Source of the DNA: Phoronis australis
Taxonomy: Eukaryota > Phoronida > Phoronidae
DNA: 64,000 nt
Assembly (NCBI GenBank): GCA_002633005.1
Contig: NMRA01000203.1
Span: forward strand, 501,242 to 565,241
Reading direction: 5' to 3'
Shown here piece after piece: positions 1 to 12,300 of this stretch. The position numbers and the translations under genes were made by a program. How positions within the stretch are numbered: the stretch's first letter is position 1; each line of letters begins with the position of its first letter. The notes under the pieces are model-generated. The model ran no database searches and was not told the DNA's origin. It worked only from the letters and a program-made list of their open reading frames with translations.

Positions 1-441
1 TGTCTACAAGAAGGCCGTCTGGTTCGGTAGTCGGTTTACCGCGAATAGGCCAGTACGCGGCATCGCAGACCAGTGCCACGTGAGGTTTTCACACTTTCTT
101 ACAAGCTCAACTGTCAATGATTGGAGAAGTTTTAAAACAAGTGCAACGTACTTGCGCCGTTTTCAACTTGTGGTCGTCGACAGTTCATTGAACTAACAAG
201 ATATCAATTGGCTCGCCAAAAGTCATTTGAATGTAACACCAGCAAACTGAGTGAGAAATTGAAATATTGGACAGCGTTTGCTGTAAAATACGAACAACAC
301 AGCGTCGAGTCATTGACGACGAACGGCGCAACAGCAGGGAACTCTTATAAGTTCATTTCTCTACTTCACTGCAACAAGTTTACTGGCAAAAATGCTAAGG
401 CAGTGTATTGGCGACACTAGTTGTGCTTTGCTCAACAACAG
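1..441. promoter_or_regulatory. CpG-richer stretch, possible promoter or first exon of a neighbouring gene
   Basis: This segment has many more CG dinucleotides than the flanking AT-rich DNA and ends at CAACAACAG|GTAATA, a possible donor on the plus strand. An open frame of about 70 codons (208-420) has no ATG and no recognisable product. It may be a 5' UTR, or the edge of a gene beyond the window. Confidence 0.25.
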
Positions 442-2824
442 GTAATATTTGTTCACAAAAGTGCATGTATTGAGACGCTGGCTGTGATATGTAAATATAA
501 CGTTTAATATGAGTGTCAATATGAGTGTCAATATGAGAACTTTAATGAAGCTGGTGCTTGAATGACAGGGACATGTCGCTGTGAAGTTACATGTAAAAGG
601 TTAAAACATCCACTTCCTAAGGAAAAAAATAAATTCTGGCCGTTTCTGCTAGCACAACTTGATCACACGAACCATGGCCATCCGACCAATATTCGTGCCC
701 AGTCAATACTTAAACACAAGGGAAACTGGGGAATTGATAAACAGCACATTACCACATGAATAAGAAACAGACCATACATGACAACTGACGAGACAGCGCT
801 TTCATGTCAGCCTTCACTCATAAGAAATTTCATTAGAGTAAATCACTGCGTATCTTCCGCCCAAAACTATGTAGTTGCAAGGGGAAAATATTCACAAAAA
901 TCCAACAAGCTCTAATGTAGTTTTATTTCAGCTACTTTGTCAACACACAAAAGGTAGGACCCTGATATCAAACCTTTGCTGGCAAAACTAAGCACCTTCG
1001 TTTAAAGGGACGATCTCGGAGAAAAGTAATTTAATTAAAGAAATTAGCAGTAACATGGAATCAAACTCACCGGCTCCATAGTAGAAGCCCAACGCTCTGC
1101 CACTGAACCAAATCCTGGGGATTAAATAGTAGAGTATTTCAAGCAATTGGCCTACATTTCAGCGAATGTCTGGCAGACAACTGCAAGAATTAGCGATTTG
1201 TAATAAAATCACAACACAACGGATTTTGCTGTTTTATATCTCTGGTCAAAACTAGTAACTTAAAGAATTCTATCCCATCTAACAATAACCCCAAAAATGC
1301 GTTTTTCATCCATGAAACTGATAAGGTCCCTTTAAACGATCTAGTTATACCTAACAGTGCTTTTCTTCATGATCTAGTTTAAACACCATTGACCATACAA
1401 TTAATACTGTTATCATAAAATCACTGCATAATTAGTTACCAAGATATACCTTAGTATTTATACCTGTCACATGCAAAACATTTCTCTCTATTTTCGCCAC
1501 CAATCTTACATCTTGTCATATTTCTAAAGCATGGAATGCTAAGTAGATTACCACCTAGCTGAACAACTTTTACCATGTTGATCACATACAAAATGGAATG
1601 AAACAAATTTTTGGAAGCACTTAGAAATTGCAAAGTTACACATTTAAACGCAGTGGCCAATTGATAATAAGTGGTAAAATAAATTAGTTACAACATAATA
1701 TTTACAATTTCTGCTTCATAAAAAGAAACAATTCGTAAAATAACTACTGTACAGTATTATGGCTCACATAATAATTACAGTACAGTATTATAGCTCACAT
1801 AATCTTCAGAAATTCAAATAAGAGAATTTACTAAAACCTAGAAGGCATGAAATGAACATTTTGCTTCTCTTACAAGGATTTTATTTTTGAAAAAGCTAAA
1901 GGCAAGACTGCAGTATTGTTTTATGTGCAAACTGGTTCCTTGATCAAGAAAAACATATATATGGCCAGCGAAGCAATACTAACAGTAACAGTAACAGTAG
2001 CTCCAAATGTTTTGAACAGGTTAAAGAACTAAATGGTGTATCACTTTTTCAGTGAATAAAACTAAAAAAATCTTGTAAAAAAGTTAAATTTAGTCACACC
2101 ACAGCAAAAACTGTGCAGGAAAGCTGAAAAAAATTTGCAATCAATGGCTAATTTAAACAAAATTAGTGCGGAGAAGGAATTTTATAAATGACTTTAAAAC
2201 ATTGTAAACATTAAGTGTATACACTTGACATGTGCAAGTGACATAACGATTTACAAGAAAGTTGCCATAGAAATAACATATTGGAGTCAACATAAATAAT
2301 ATTGGGACTATACACCAGGAAACAAACCCATAAGGTTTGTGACAAGAACTTTACTTACAACTTATTACATACCCCCATGTTAACCATAAAACCGAACATT
2401 CAAAACAGTATTCTAGACTTCACCATCAACAATTCAACCCTAAAAACCAATACCTTCTAAGCTCATCAAACTCTGTTCCATTTCTACAAAGTTTTAAAGT
2501 ATTCCTTGCAACCCAATCCATTCATTAAGAGTAGTAATGGCAAATAACACGCAGTGAAACTTGCATAAGTTGGAAATTCTTCTAACCTAAACCATGTTTC
2601 GCAGATATTCCATTTCATAACCACCCCCCCCCAAACAAGTCAGCATTTTGCCTTAATCTGATAAAACCACTCAACCTGATTGGATTTGGCTTATGTAGGT
2701 CTTATAGTATGCCAATGTAGCAAAAATGATAAGGTGTGGAATGTTTCAAACATTTTTAAAATGCACATTTTCACTCACACTTTCATACGGCAAACGTGGA
2801 CGTATTTGACATCTTGATTGTAAT
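442..2824. other. Region downstream of CEP128
   Basis: AT-rich, no convincing coding exon. It should contain the CEP128 3' UTR; the best minus-strand AATAAA is at 1880-1885, with another near 917-922. A tRNA-like SINE head lies at 1052-1120. Confidence 0.4.
1052..1120 (-). repeat. tRNA-derived SINE head
   Basis: On the minus strand, TGGTTCAGTGGCAGAGCG (A box, D arm) is followed about 25 bases later by a B-box-like GAGTTTGATTCC. The fold is imperfect, so a degraded tRNA or SINE head rather than a working tRNA. Confidence 0.45.
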
Positions 2825-3394
2825 TTAATAGTCATCATTGTCTGATAAAGGAGGTGTTCTTGTGATGAACTTTTTTCTAAACTCATCATCAGACAGCGAC
2901 AGAGGTGGTGGAGTTCTATCTCCTTTTGTAGAAGAGCTCACTCTGTGCTCATATGCATCTTTTGCAGATTCAAACAAAGAGTCTTTTTGATTATCTGTGG
3001 TTGACAGAACAGAATCACTTGCTGAATGTGTTGCCTGAGACAAATATTCCCTTTTGTATGTCGATGGTGAAAACCGAACAGTTGACTTATCTCGACCGTT
3101 GTGTTCCGAAGCATTTTTAGATCTAAGAATTCCCGAGTTTGTCCGTTCACGTCGAGATCTCTTGTCACTTCTTGTTTGAGATTTAGAGGTTGCTAAGTCA
3201 TGTGTGGTTAAGTCTGGTGGTTCAATGTCACTTAAATCTAAGCTGTCGCCACCATGTGATATCCGATGCGCTGGATACCTGTCGTCACTAGAAATGTCCC
3301 TTGTAGGGGGTGTTGCAATATATCGTTGACTTACTCGAAGGGGTGATAAACTGGCCAGTTGAGCGGCATGCAGTTCTGACTCTAACCTGTCTTC
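2825..3394 (-). CDS. CEP128: CEP128 exon 29 (1045-1233) and stop
   Basis: 570 bp including TAA at 2827-2825, TTTTTTTCAG acceptor. After 30 residues of helix comes a low-complexity tail rich in Ser, Asp, Arg and Thr-Pro (ATPPTRD, DRTPPPLSLSD, TRTPPLSDNDDY), with several Ser/Thr-Pro sites that could be phosphorylated. The human tail is also Ser/Arg-rich but not alignable. Confidence 0.85.
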   Translation of the reverse strand, partial: EDRLESELHAAQLASLSPLRVSQRYIATPPTRDISSDDRYPAHRISHGGDSLDLSDIEPPDLTTHDLATSKSQTRSDKRSRRERTNSGILRSKNASEHNGRDKSTVRFSPSTYKREYLSQATHSASDSVLSTTDNQKDSLFESAKDAYEHRVSSSTKGDRTPPPLSLSDDEFRKKFITRTPPLSDNDDY

Positions 3395-6300
3395 CTGAAA
3401 AAAATGAAACCATGATCCTAAAGTATGTCTCTCAGCCAGCTCAAATGAATGAAGACATGATCCTCCATGGAGCAAGGAACAGGATGCTTTCCAATCTACA
3501 GTTTAGTGCCAAACACAAATCAAGTCAACATGTGTGCATTACAAGCAGAAAGTCATTAGGGAACACAGGACTTTGTTGTAATAAAAGAATAACACTACAG
3601 ATGTCTCCTTGACATGACTACAAGAGATCTACCTGCCATACTTGTTTGTATACTTTCCTGCACCACATTTAGTTATCATGTTACCATTCATATTTTTTTA
3701 TTTTTGTAACTTAATTGAGGAGAAAATGAACACAATTTTAAGAAACGCTACCAGAGTGCACAGTAGTTGTTAAGACCGTCTAAAAATTAACTGTGGCATT
3801 GACTGAAAAGTAGCTGGTGAATCAACAGTACTCATATAGTAGTTGGTGAATCAACAGTACTCATATAGTAGTTGGTGAATCAACAGTACTCATATAGTAG
3901 TTGGTGAATCAACAGTACTCATATAGTAGTTGGTGAATCAACAGTACTCATTTACACAACAGTGTGTGACTAACGAGATCATAAACAAAATATTTCAAAT
4001 TCTTCAATCAAGTAAAAAGTGCTTAGCTTGTAACATACAAAAACAACAAAACAGCACTGATGTGCAAGCGAAATTAGTGTTGAGCAATTTCACTCTTTGA
4101 CAATCACGACGTGAAATAAAATGACAGGAAACGTTAAAAGAAAAAATGGAATACTATGAAAGACACTACTAACAGATACATTCAATGGTAATTAGTATGT
4201 AAGCACTCTACTTCCTCATCCATAGATACCAATGACAGAAGAAACAACAGCGATTTACATTTAACAAGGTCATTGCCAGTATTCTTGCAAAACCTCTGCA
4301 TGATTGTTAGATAGGTAGACCACATCTATACAGACCTCTCTAAGTGACAACACAAACACACATGCAACAGATACAAAGCAATGTGAAATGTGTTTCATCT
4401 TTAGATAACTCTAAAAAACTACAGCTGAGATATGGTGACATAGTGGCCTAGCACAAACAAATAAAATGTGTGAAAACTACCGTATACAGTGCGTAATGAA
4501 GAGTCTAATGACTATTCATACACATGAGATTTCTCAAGAGTTTCAAAGCAAGTGTATTAAGGAATGGGCCTGGCCTGTGTCGCATGAGCACGTCTGTGGC
4601 AGTTTAGACTGCGGTCGCCTTCAATCTTTTTTTTACATAATTAATGAAATGCATAAGATCCATGGTGGAAATCACTGAGAAATCTGAGTTTGCACCATAT
4701 ACCTGTTGACTTGCTTTGGTTTTTCAACACAAATAAATTGTTATAGCCTGTTTATATCTCTCATATTCCCTGTTAGTGAATAGATGTATGTTAAATGGAT
4801 ACGCGGATGTGAATGTGTTGGTTGTGGTCATGGATAGCAGTTAAATCCAAGTGCATTAAGAGGTGATGAGAAAGTGGGCAAACAGTAAACCTAATGTTGA
4901 GATGTCTCTTACTGGAGTGAATGATTCAGTCACACTGCAGTTCATAAACAAGCATCCAAAGTCATGTGTGGAATCTTTGCTAAAAAGTGGTTTTCATTCT
5001 AATCAGATTACAACCATGGTGATGAAGTATTAACAGGATTAGATCTTTTTCTTTTTACTTTTGGGTGTACTAAATGTCACTTGGAGAGATCCTGCACAGA
5101 ATGTAATCTGCCCACTTACTGTTCAGAGGTATTGAAAGGAGAAGATTAATTTTAATACAATTCATCTTTGTGTCAAAATTGCTTTTTTGCCATTCCGGAA
5201 TGTGATTAACAAAACACTTAAAACAAAATTACAAACATGTTTTGACGAGTGATAATAAATTCAAAAAATGTTTTGATAGTTAACAGTACAAATGGAATAC
5301 ACTGCTTTACCCTGTTATCTTTGGCTAATTTGGTGGCATCACTCAGTTCTTGTTTTAGAGCACTGACTGTCAGTTGCAATCTAGAAGTCAAACAGAATAC
5401 ACGTACAAATGTTATTAAAATAATATTCAACTAAATAAAGAGAAAGTGTCTTAAAAGCAGAGAACAGGGAACAAGAGCATGCAGAAAATGATAAGCTAAC
5501 TGTGACAAGTTCACTCAGAGCAACGTTAAAAAAGACTTCTCAAGTAGTTAAAATATATAAACTGCAAGAGCAACGCGGAGCGTTGAAATGCACCCAAGAA
5601 TGCATCGCAAATGGTGTGCTTTTATGTCATAAAAATGGCCACTAGTTGGCGCAAAAATGTACAATACATCCGAAAACGGGAACATGTCATTGCTTCTTTA
5701 ATAAAAAGCTATACACCAAATTTCAAAAAAATCTGTCATGGAACTTCAGAGAAACAACGGAAAACAGAATAAAATGAAATTGCAGCTAGGGGGCACACTG
5801 TTCATTGGATCCACCTGAAAGTAGTCATCGTCTGTTGTTAGCTTCATATATATACACTTACTAATTAAATTTAATAAAGATACTGAAGGGGGTTTAGGAG
5901 ATACAGCTATGGGCGCAAAACAAAACAAAACTACCACTAGGAGGCGCCACAGTAGTCAGTTGTTACCGTCAACTGTCCTCTTCACACTGAGAACATATAC
6001 ACCAATTTTCAAAATCATCCTCAGAATGATTTGGTTGATAGAGGGATAGACGCCAAAAACAGACTTGAAAACAGCAAAAATGGCCACTAAGTGGCGCAAA
6101 ATACCTTGATTCCATCCGAAAACGGGAGAATAGCGACATCTCACCAATAGATGCCCCTAAAATTGTCACCAGGGGGCACACCAGTAGTCAGATCCAATCG
6201 AAAATCGTCGTCATCCGTTGTCAATATTATATAAACACACATGTTAAATTTAGTAAAGATCCTGCAAACAGTTTAAGAGGTACAGCCATGGACGAAAAAA

Positions 6301-9300
6301 ACGAAACTGCCACCAGGAGGCTCCACAGTAGTCGAAGTCATCAGAAAATTATCGTCACCTGTCCACTTCATAGTAAAAACACACATGCCAATTTTAACAA
6401 TTATCCTGAAAGCGGTTTGGTTGATAGAGGGGTGGACGCCAAAAAACAGAATCAAAAAAAGGAAATATGGCCACTAGGTAGCGCAAACTAGGTCGAATCC
6501 ATCTGAAAATGGAAAGATAGCGTCACCTCACTAACAGAAGCCAATACACTAAATTTTATGAAAATACGTTGAGGACCTTTGAAGATACAGAGGTAAACGT
6601 AAAAAAATGAAATTACCACTAGGTGGCACACCAGTAGTCAGATCTGTCCAAATGTTGTCGTTGTCGTCCGTTGTCATCATCATATAAATGTACTTAGTAA
6701 ATTTAGTAAAGATCCTGCAAATGGTTTAGAAGATATAGCCATAGGCGCAAAAAAATGCCACTACGAGGTGCCACAGTAGTCGAAGTCATCGGAAAATCAT
6801 CGTCAACCATCCTCTTCATAGTAAGAACATACATGCCAATTTTCACAATCATGCTTAGAGCGGTTTGGTTAATAGAGGGGTGGACGCTAAAAAACGGACT
6901 CGAAAACAGTAAAAATGGCCACTAGGCGACGCAAACTACATCCAATCCATCTGAAAACGAGAGGATACTGTCGTCTCACTAATAGATGCATATATACCAA
7001 ATTTTGTGAAAATATGTTGAGGACCTTTTAAGATACAGACTGAGGTAAACGTAAAAAACTAAAATTGCCACTAGGAGGCACACCGGTAGTCAGATCCGTC
7101 CGAAACTCATGCTGTCCCATCCGTAAAAGTAACACATGTGCAAAATTTCATGAACATACCGTACATCAACAGGTTTTGGAGATAGAGCAGCGGACACAGG
7201 ACGGACGCTGCTCGGACGGATGGACGGACGAACAGAGATGACGGCATAATGCGTCCACATATAAATATGTGGGCGCATAAAAATGGTTTTCATACCAACT
7301 GAAGAGGAAATGAAATTTTTGTTTTTGTTTTTGTAATGTCTTTTTCACAGTTGTGCCCAAATACTTCTAACAGTAGGGAAAGCTTTAATTGAATTTCTTC
7401 TAACAGATTTGATTGACTGGTATTGTTTACGTTTCAAACTCACTTGTTATATCTTTCGTGAATTCTGTTCCGTGCAGTGTCGGACTCCTACAACACATTT
7501 TTAAGGCACTTAAAGCAACATTTAAGGCACTTAAAGCAACATTTTACATTGGACAACCACTTGCAACATTTTAGATTGGACAACCACTTGCAAAATAAGC
7601 CTATAAAGACAGCTGATTCAGTAAAAGCTTATTTAGTGCAAAAAATAAGGAATACTGTGGTTAGGCTACCTATCTTTGTGAAAACATAACAGTGGGTGAA
7701 TGGATGAAACATGTATTGCACATTTTGAAATCTAAGATACTAGGTTATATAAGTGTGACTAAACAAGGGTATTGGCTAAAAGCAAATGTTTAAATATCAG
7801 ACATATAAGCCAGCGAAGCACCCACAACAGCACTTACTTTAAGTTTGTTAAGCTCGTGTAGTATGTCTTGTTTCTCCCTGTCTCTCTCAAAACTTTGGTG
7901 CATGGACTCCTCTCTCACCGTTTCTAACTGGTCTGTTAGGTTGAGCACCTGTTCCTGGTTGGTAGCAAAATTCAAGCTTGCGTAATGCATTTTACAACAA
8001 GGTCAGTCATGACAGATTTTATGTTGCTTATTGAAACCCATGTTACCAGTGACGGTGCTTACAAACGGCCATAATAACAGTTATAACAATTCAGTAATAG
8101 AGCTTAGTCAAGTGAACTTAATCATATATTATACCAAATTGGACACAATTTAAAGGTAAGAAATCACATTGCTTCATGGTAGGTTGAAGATGTGTCAATA
8201 CAAATTCATACTGCTTGGAGTAAAAGTTTTAAGAACAAAATAACAAGTTTAAGATATGGAAAGCAAGTAAGAACATAAGAATAACAAAATAACAACATAA
8301 GGAATAACATACCTCTAGACTCTCAACCTCAGCTTCTTTTTTTCTGCCCAAAAAGTCGAGAGCTAATTGGAGAAAACAGGAGAAAAGTTCTAAAACTCAT
8401 CAAGCAGAAAACAAAACGATGCGAACATGTTGTTATTGATATACAATTATTAATTTTCACTGAGGTCAATAATGTTGTTTTCGAACCCCACAAATGTGAC
8501 ATCTACCATTTTTACCCAAAATGTAGAAATTTTGAAAAAACTTTCAGGAGATGGACAAAGGAACAGTTGATTATATTTTGAGAAAGACACCACGTTTTGC
8601 TGTCACACAACGGTCGTTTTAAAATAAAACAATCAGCAAACGCCAATTTGTTATATCAATGGGATTACAAGCTGTGTGTCAGCATTCTCAGCATGCACGC
8701 CTTAAGCCACTAGTACTAATGATGTGTATTGAAAGTTAGTGCTTGTTAACCTGCACGAATACATAGTGTGACAAGCTAACCTTCAGCCTTTGACACCAAA
8801 CTGTCAGCAACTTGTTTTTGCCGCCCAAGCTCTGTAACCAAAACATTCTTTTCTTTATTTCCAGCAGCAACCGCCTCCCGCAGTTCAATTTTGTACTTGC
8901 GCTTTTGTTCTTGGCGTTCGCGAATGTTTGTTCTTAGCCACTGAAGCTTCTTCTGAATGCAAAAAATTAAATTAATGAAAGCACACTATATAAAATAATT
9001 AATTCAGACAGAAATACAATCATACAGTGGAAAGATGCTTTAATATAAACATTTTCCTAAAGTACAACAAGCTACAAATGCATGACATTTCATCAGAGTG
9101 GAGTTACAATCGTTTCAAGAAAGTCATAAAAATAACACGCTGATGAAAAATATTAAAATGCATCTAGATTCTAACTACCTGGCAACATGTTTTTGTGGTT
9201 TTTGTACAAAACATTATCAGACAAGAGCAATGCGAAGCGTTGAAATGCGCCCACGAAGGCACTGCAAACGGTTTTTCTATAGGTGTTTTTAGTAACCGTA

Positions 9301-12300
9301 AAAATGGCCATTAGATGGCACAGAATGTGTCAAATCCGTCCAAATTGAGAAGGTGGCACTGTCTATGTAATACACAACTATTTGTCAAATTTCATGAAAA
9401 TAAGCCAAGGAGCTCCTAAGATACAGAGGCAATACGTAAAAAACAATTGACACTAGGGGGCACAGTTATAGTCCCATTGGTCTGAAACTCATCGTCATCT
9501 GTTGCTATCTCTATAGAAGCCCATCAGCCAAATTTCGCAAAAATCTTTCAAAGCCTTAAGGAGATACAGCCGTAGATGCAAAAAAAGCAAATTGCCCCTA
9601 AGGAGTGCCAAAAATATTCCGAAAATCAACATCAGCCAGGGTATTCGCATCAGGAATACAATCCTCAATTTTCATATTTTGGCAGATAGAAAGGCAGACA
9701 TTAAAACACATGCAAAAAATTTTAAATGGCCATCAGGTGGCGCAGAAAACATCAGATCTCTCCAAAATAGAAGCCTATTTGTTGACCTTCATGAAGTTAC
9801 GTTTATTTACTGAACTCCGAAGGGGACGTGGTGCTATATGGATAAGTTTGACATTTGCTACCATTTGTCGTCTGCTCAATAGGAGCACATCTTTCAAATT
9901 TCACAAAGCTCCTTCAAAGGGTTCAGGAGATTCAGCTGAACACGCAAAAAAACAAAAAACAAAAATGCCACTAGGGGGAGGGGGGGGGGCGACACAGTGA
10001 CTGGACTCATCCGAAAGTCAACGTCAGTCATAGCCTTCTCATCAGGAACACATCTGTAAATTTTCATAAAGTCCCTTTAAGCGGTATGGCAGATAGGGAG
10101 GCGGATGACAGAAAACAGACAAAAATAACAAAATTGACCACATGGTGGCATAAAATCCGTCGAATCCGACCAAAAATGGAATGGTATCATCACCATCTTA
10201 TTAAAAACATATATGCTGAATTACATAAAAATCCATCTTGGAACTCTAAAGAAGCAAACATAAAAAATAAATTGGCACTGGGGGTCACAGCGAATTCGGA
10301 TCGGTCTGAAACTCACTGACATCTGTTGTCAGCAGCATTGGAACACACTTGTCAAATTTCAGTAAGATCCTGCAAGGAGTTTAGGAGATACAGCAGCAGA
10401 TGCTGGACGCACAGACAGACATGATGACAATATGCACCAACATATTACTATATGGGTACTACGATTCATCTTTACGCGATTCATCTTTACACGATTCATC
10501 TTTACACGATTCATCATTTGATAATTCCACCATCAAGAAAATGTCTCAAACATACATGACCAGTGTCAATTCTGCAGGAATACTGTTTGGCAAATCAGTA
10601 TAAGACGATGACTAACATCAATTAAAAGGTAGTATGACCAGGGCTTGGAATGACCAATGACAAAAAACGCGGAAACTTTTACGGCCCAAATCATGCCTTG
10701 AAATGGTCAATGTGAACCTTTCCTCGACAAAAATCGGGAGATCTAAAAAAAAATTAATAAAAAAAAAACGTTACCACCATCAGTACCTTGCGTCTGCGTC
10801 CTTTTAGCTTTTAGCTCGCCCGTCCGCACTCCCAACCCCACACATTTTTGGCTGCAGAGCGGTAGTATTTGTCGCCGCGCTTAACAATAACACGAGACGC
10901 CATTGAAAATCCCACCACGCTGTCCCAGGTGCCCCGGCAATGTTTACAATTTACGTTCCTCCGAAACATAAAGAGCAACTTCCGCTTTTCGAGGTGAATG
11001 TCGTCTGCGACGCCGCGGTAAGTAAGGAATTTGCCGCGGAAATTTTATATCAAATCCGATTTTTTTACGCGGAAATATTATAAAAAAAGCGGACAGCACA
11101 TTTGAAAAAAGCGGAAATCCGCGTTTCCGCGGAAAATTCCAAGCCCTGATGACTGATGTTTGGGACCTGTTTCATGAAGTGACTAACACTTATGCTCCAC
11201 ACAATTATTTCAGAAACTACATTTATTTAATAACTAATATTTACAGCGATAATTTGTATAAATACTTGGCTAAACGTTTATTCAGAAACAGTGAAGTGGG
11301 AACGTAAGACCAAATTTCTGTCTTAATTCTTCAGTCACTTTTCATGAAACAAACCAGTGGTTTTTTAGAAGTGTTAAGTTTATGATAATGTCCATATGTT
11401 GAGAACTCAGGGCTTTGATAATTAACAACATGCAGAAATTTCACAACTGAAATACAGTATCAAGTGAATCCTCTCAACGTAGTCATCACAAAAAATAAAC
11501 ATGGAACCAATATACTAGAAAGACCCCAGAGAGTGAAGACCCCTGACTAGGCTAACAATCATGGTTTAGAAAATTGGCCCTGCACAGTCACATGTCCTTT
11601 TAATTCAAAGCTGTATCATCATAACACTGATTTTGAAAACTTTTTGCACAAATCCCATAATTGCATTTTTTTGGCTTCTTATTTTCAACATAGACAAACA
11701 GACACACATAGCACGGCAACAACATAACCTTCTTCCAAAACTTACAAAGCAGACTATAATCAACACAAAGGTCTACCCTACCTGCACTGCAGAAAGCCAC
11801 CTGCCCCGGTCTGATGAGAGCGTTTTCAGTGGTGACATCGCCTGAATGCAGAATAACAGAAACATGGCAAAAAGTTAGCTTAGGTTAAGAGTACAATGCT
11901 GAGCTCAATAGAACCAGGAACACTGAATACTTTGACAAATTTGAGAAGCCTCAATATGCTCATCAGGTTCAAATTTTATTTGCAAAACTATTCAGGGCTT
12001 GGAATGACCAATGACAAAAAACGCGGAAACTTTTACGGCCCAAATCATGCACGCTACCCGGCCTTGAAATGGTTGATGTGAACCTTTCCCCGACAAAAAT
12101 CGGGAGGACTAAAAAAAAAAAAAAGCCTTACCACCATCAGTAGCATGCGTCTGCATCCTTTTACCTCGTCCGTCCACTCCCAACCCACACATTTTTGGCT
12201 GCAGAGCCATAGTATTTGTCGCCGCGGTTTACAATAACACGAGACGCCATTGAAAATCCCACCGCGCTATCCCAGATGCCCCGGCAATGTTGACAATTTT

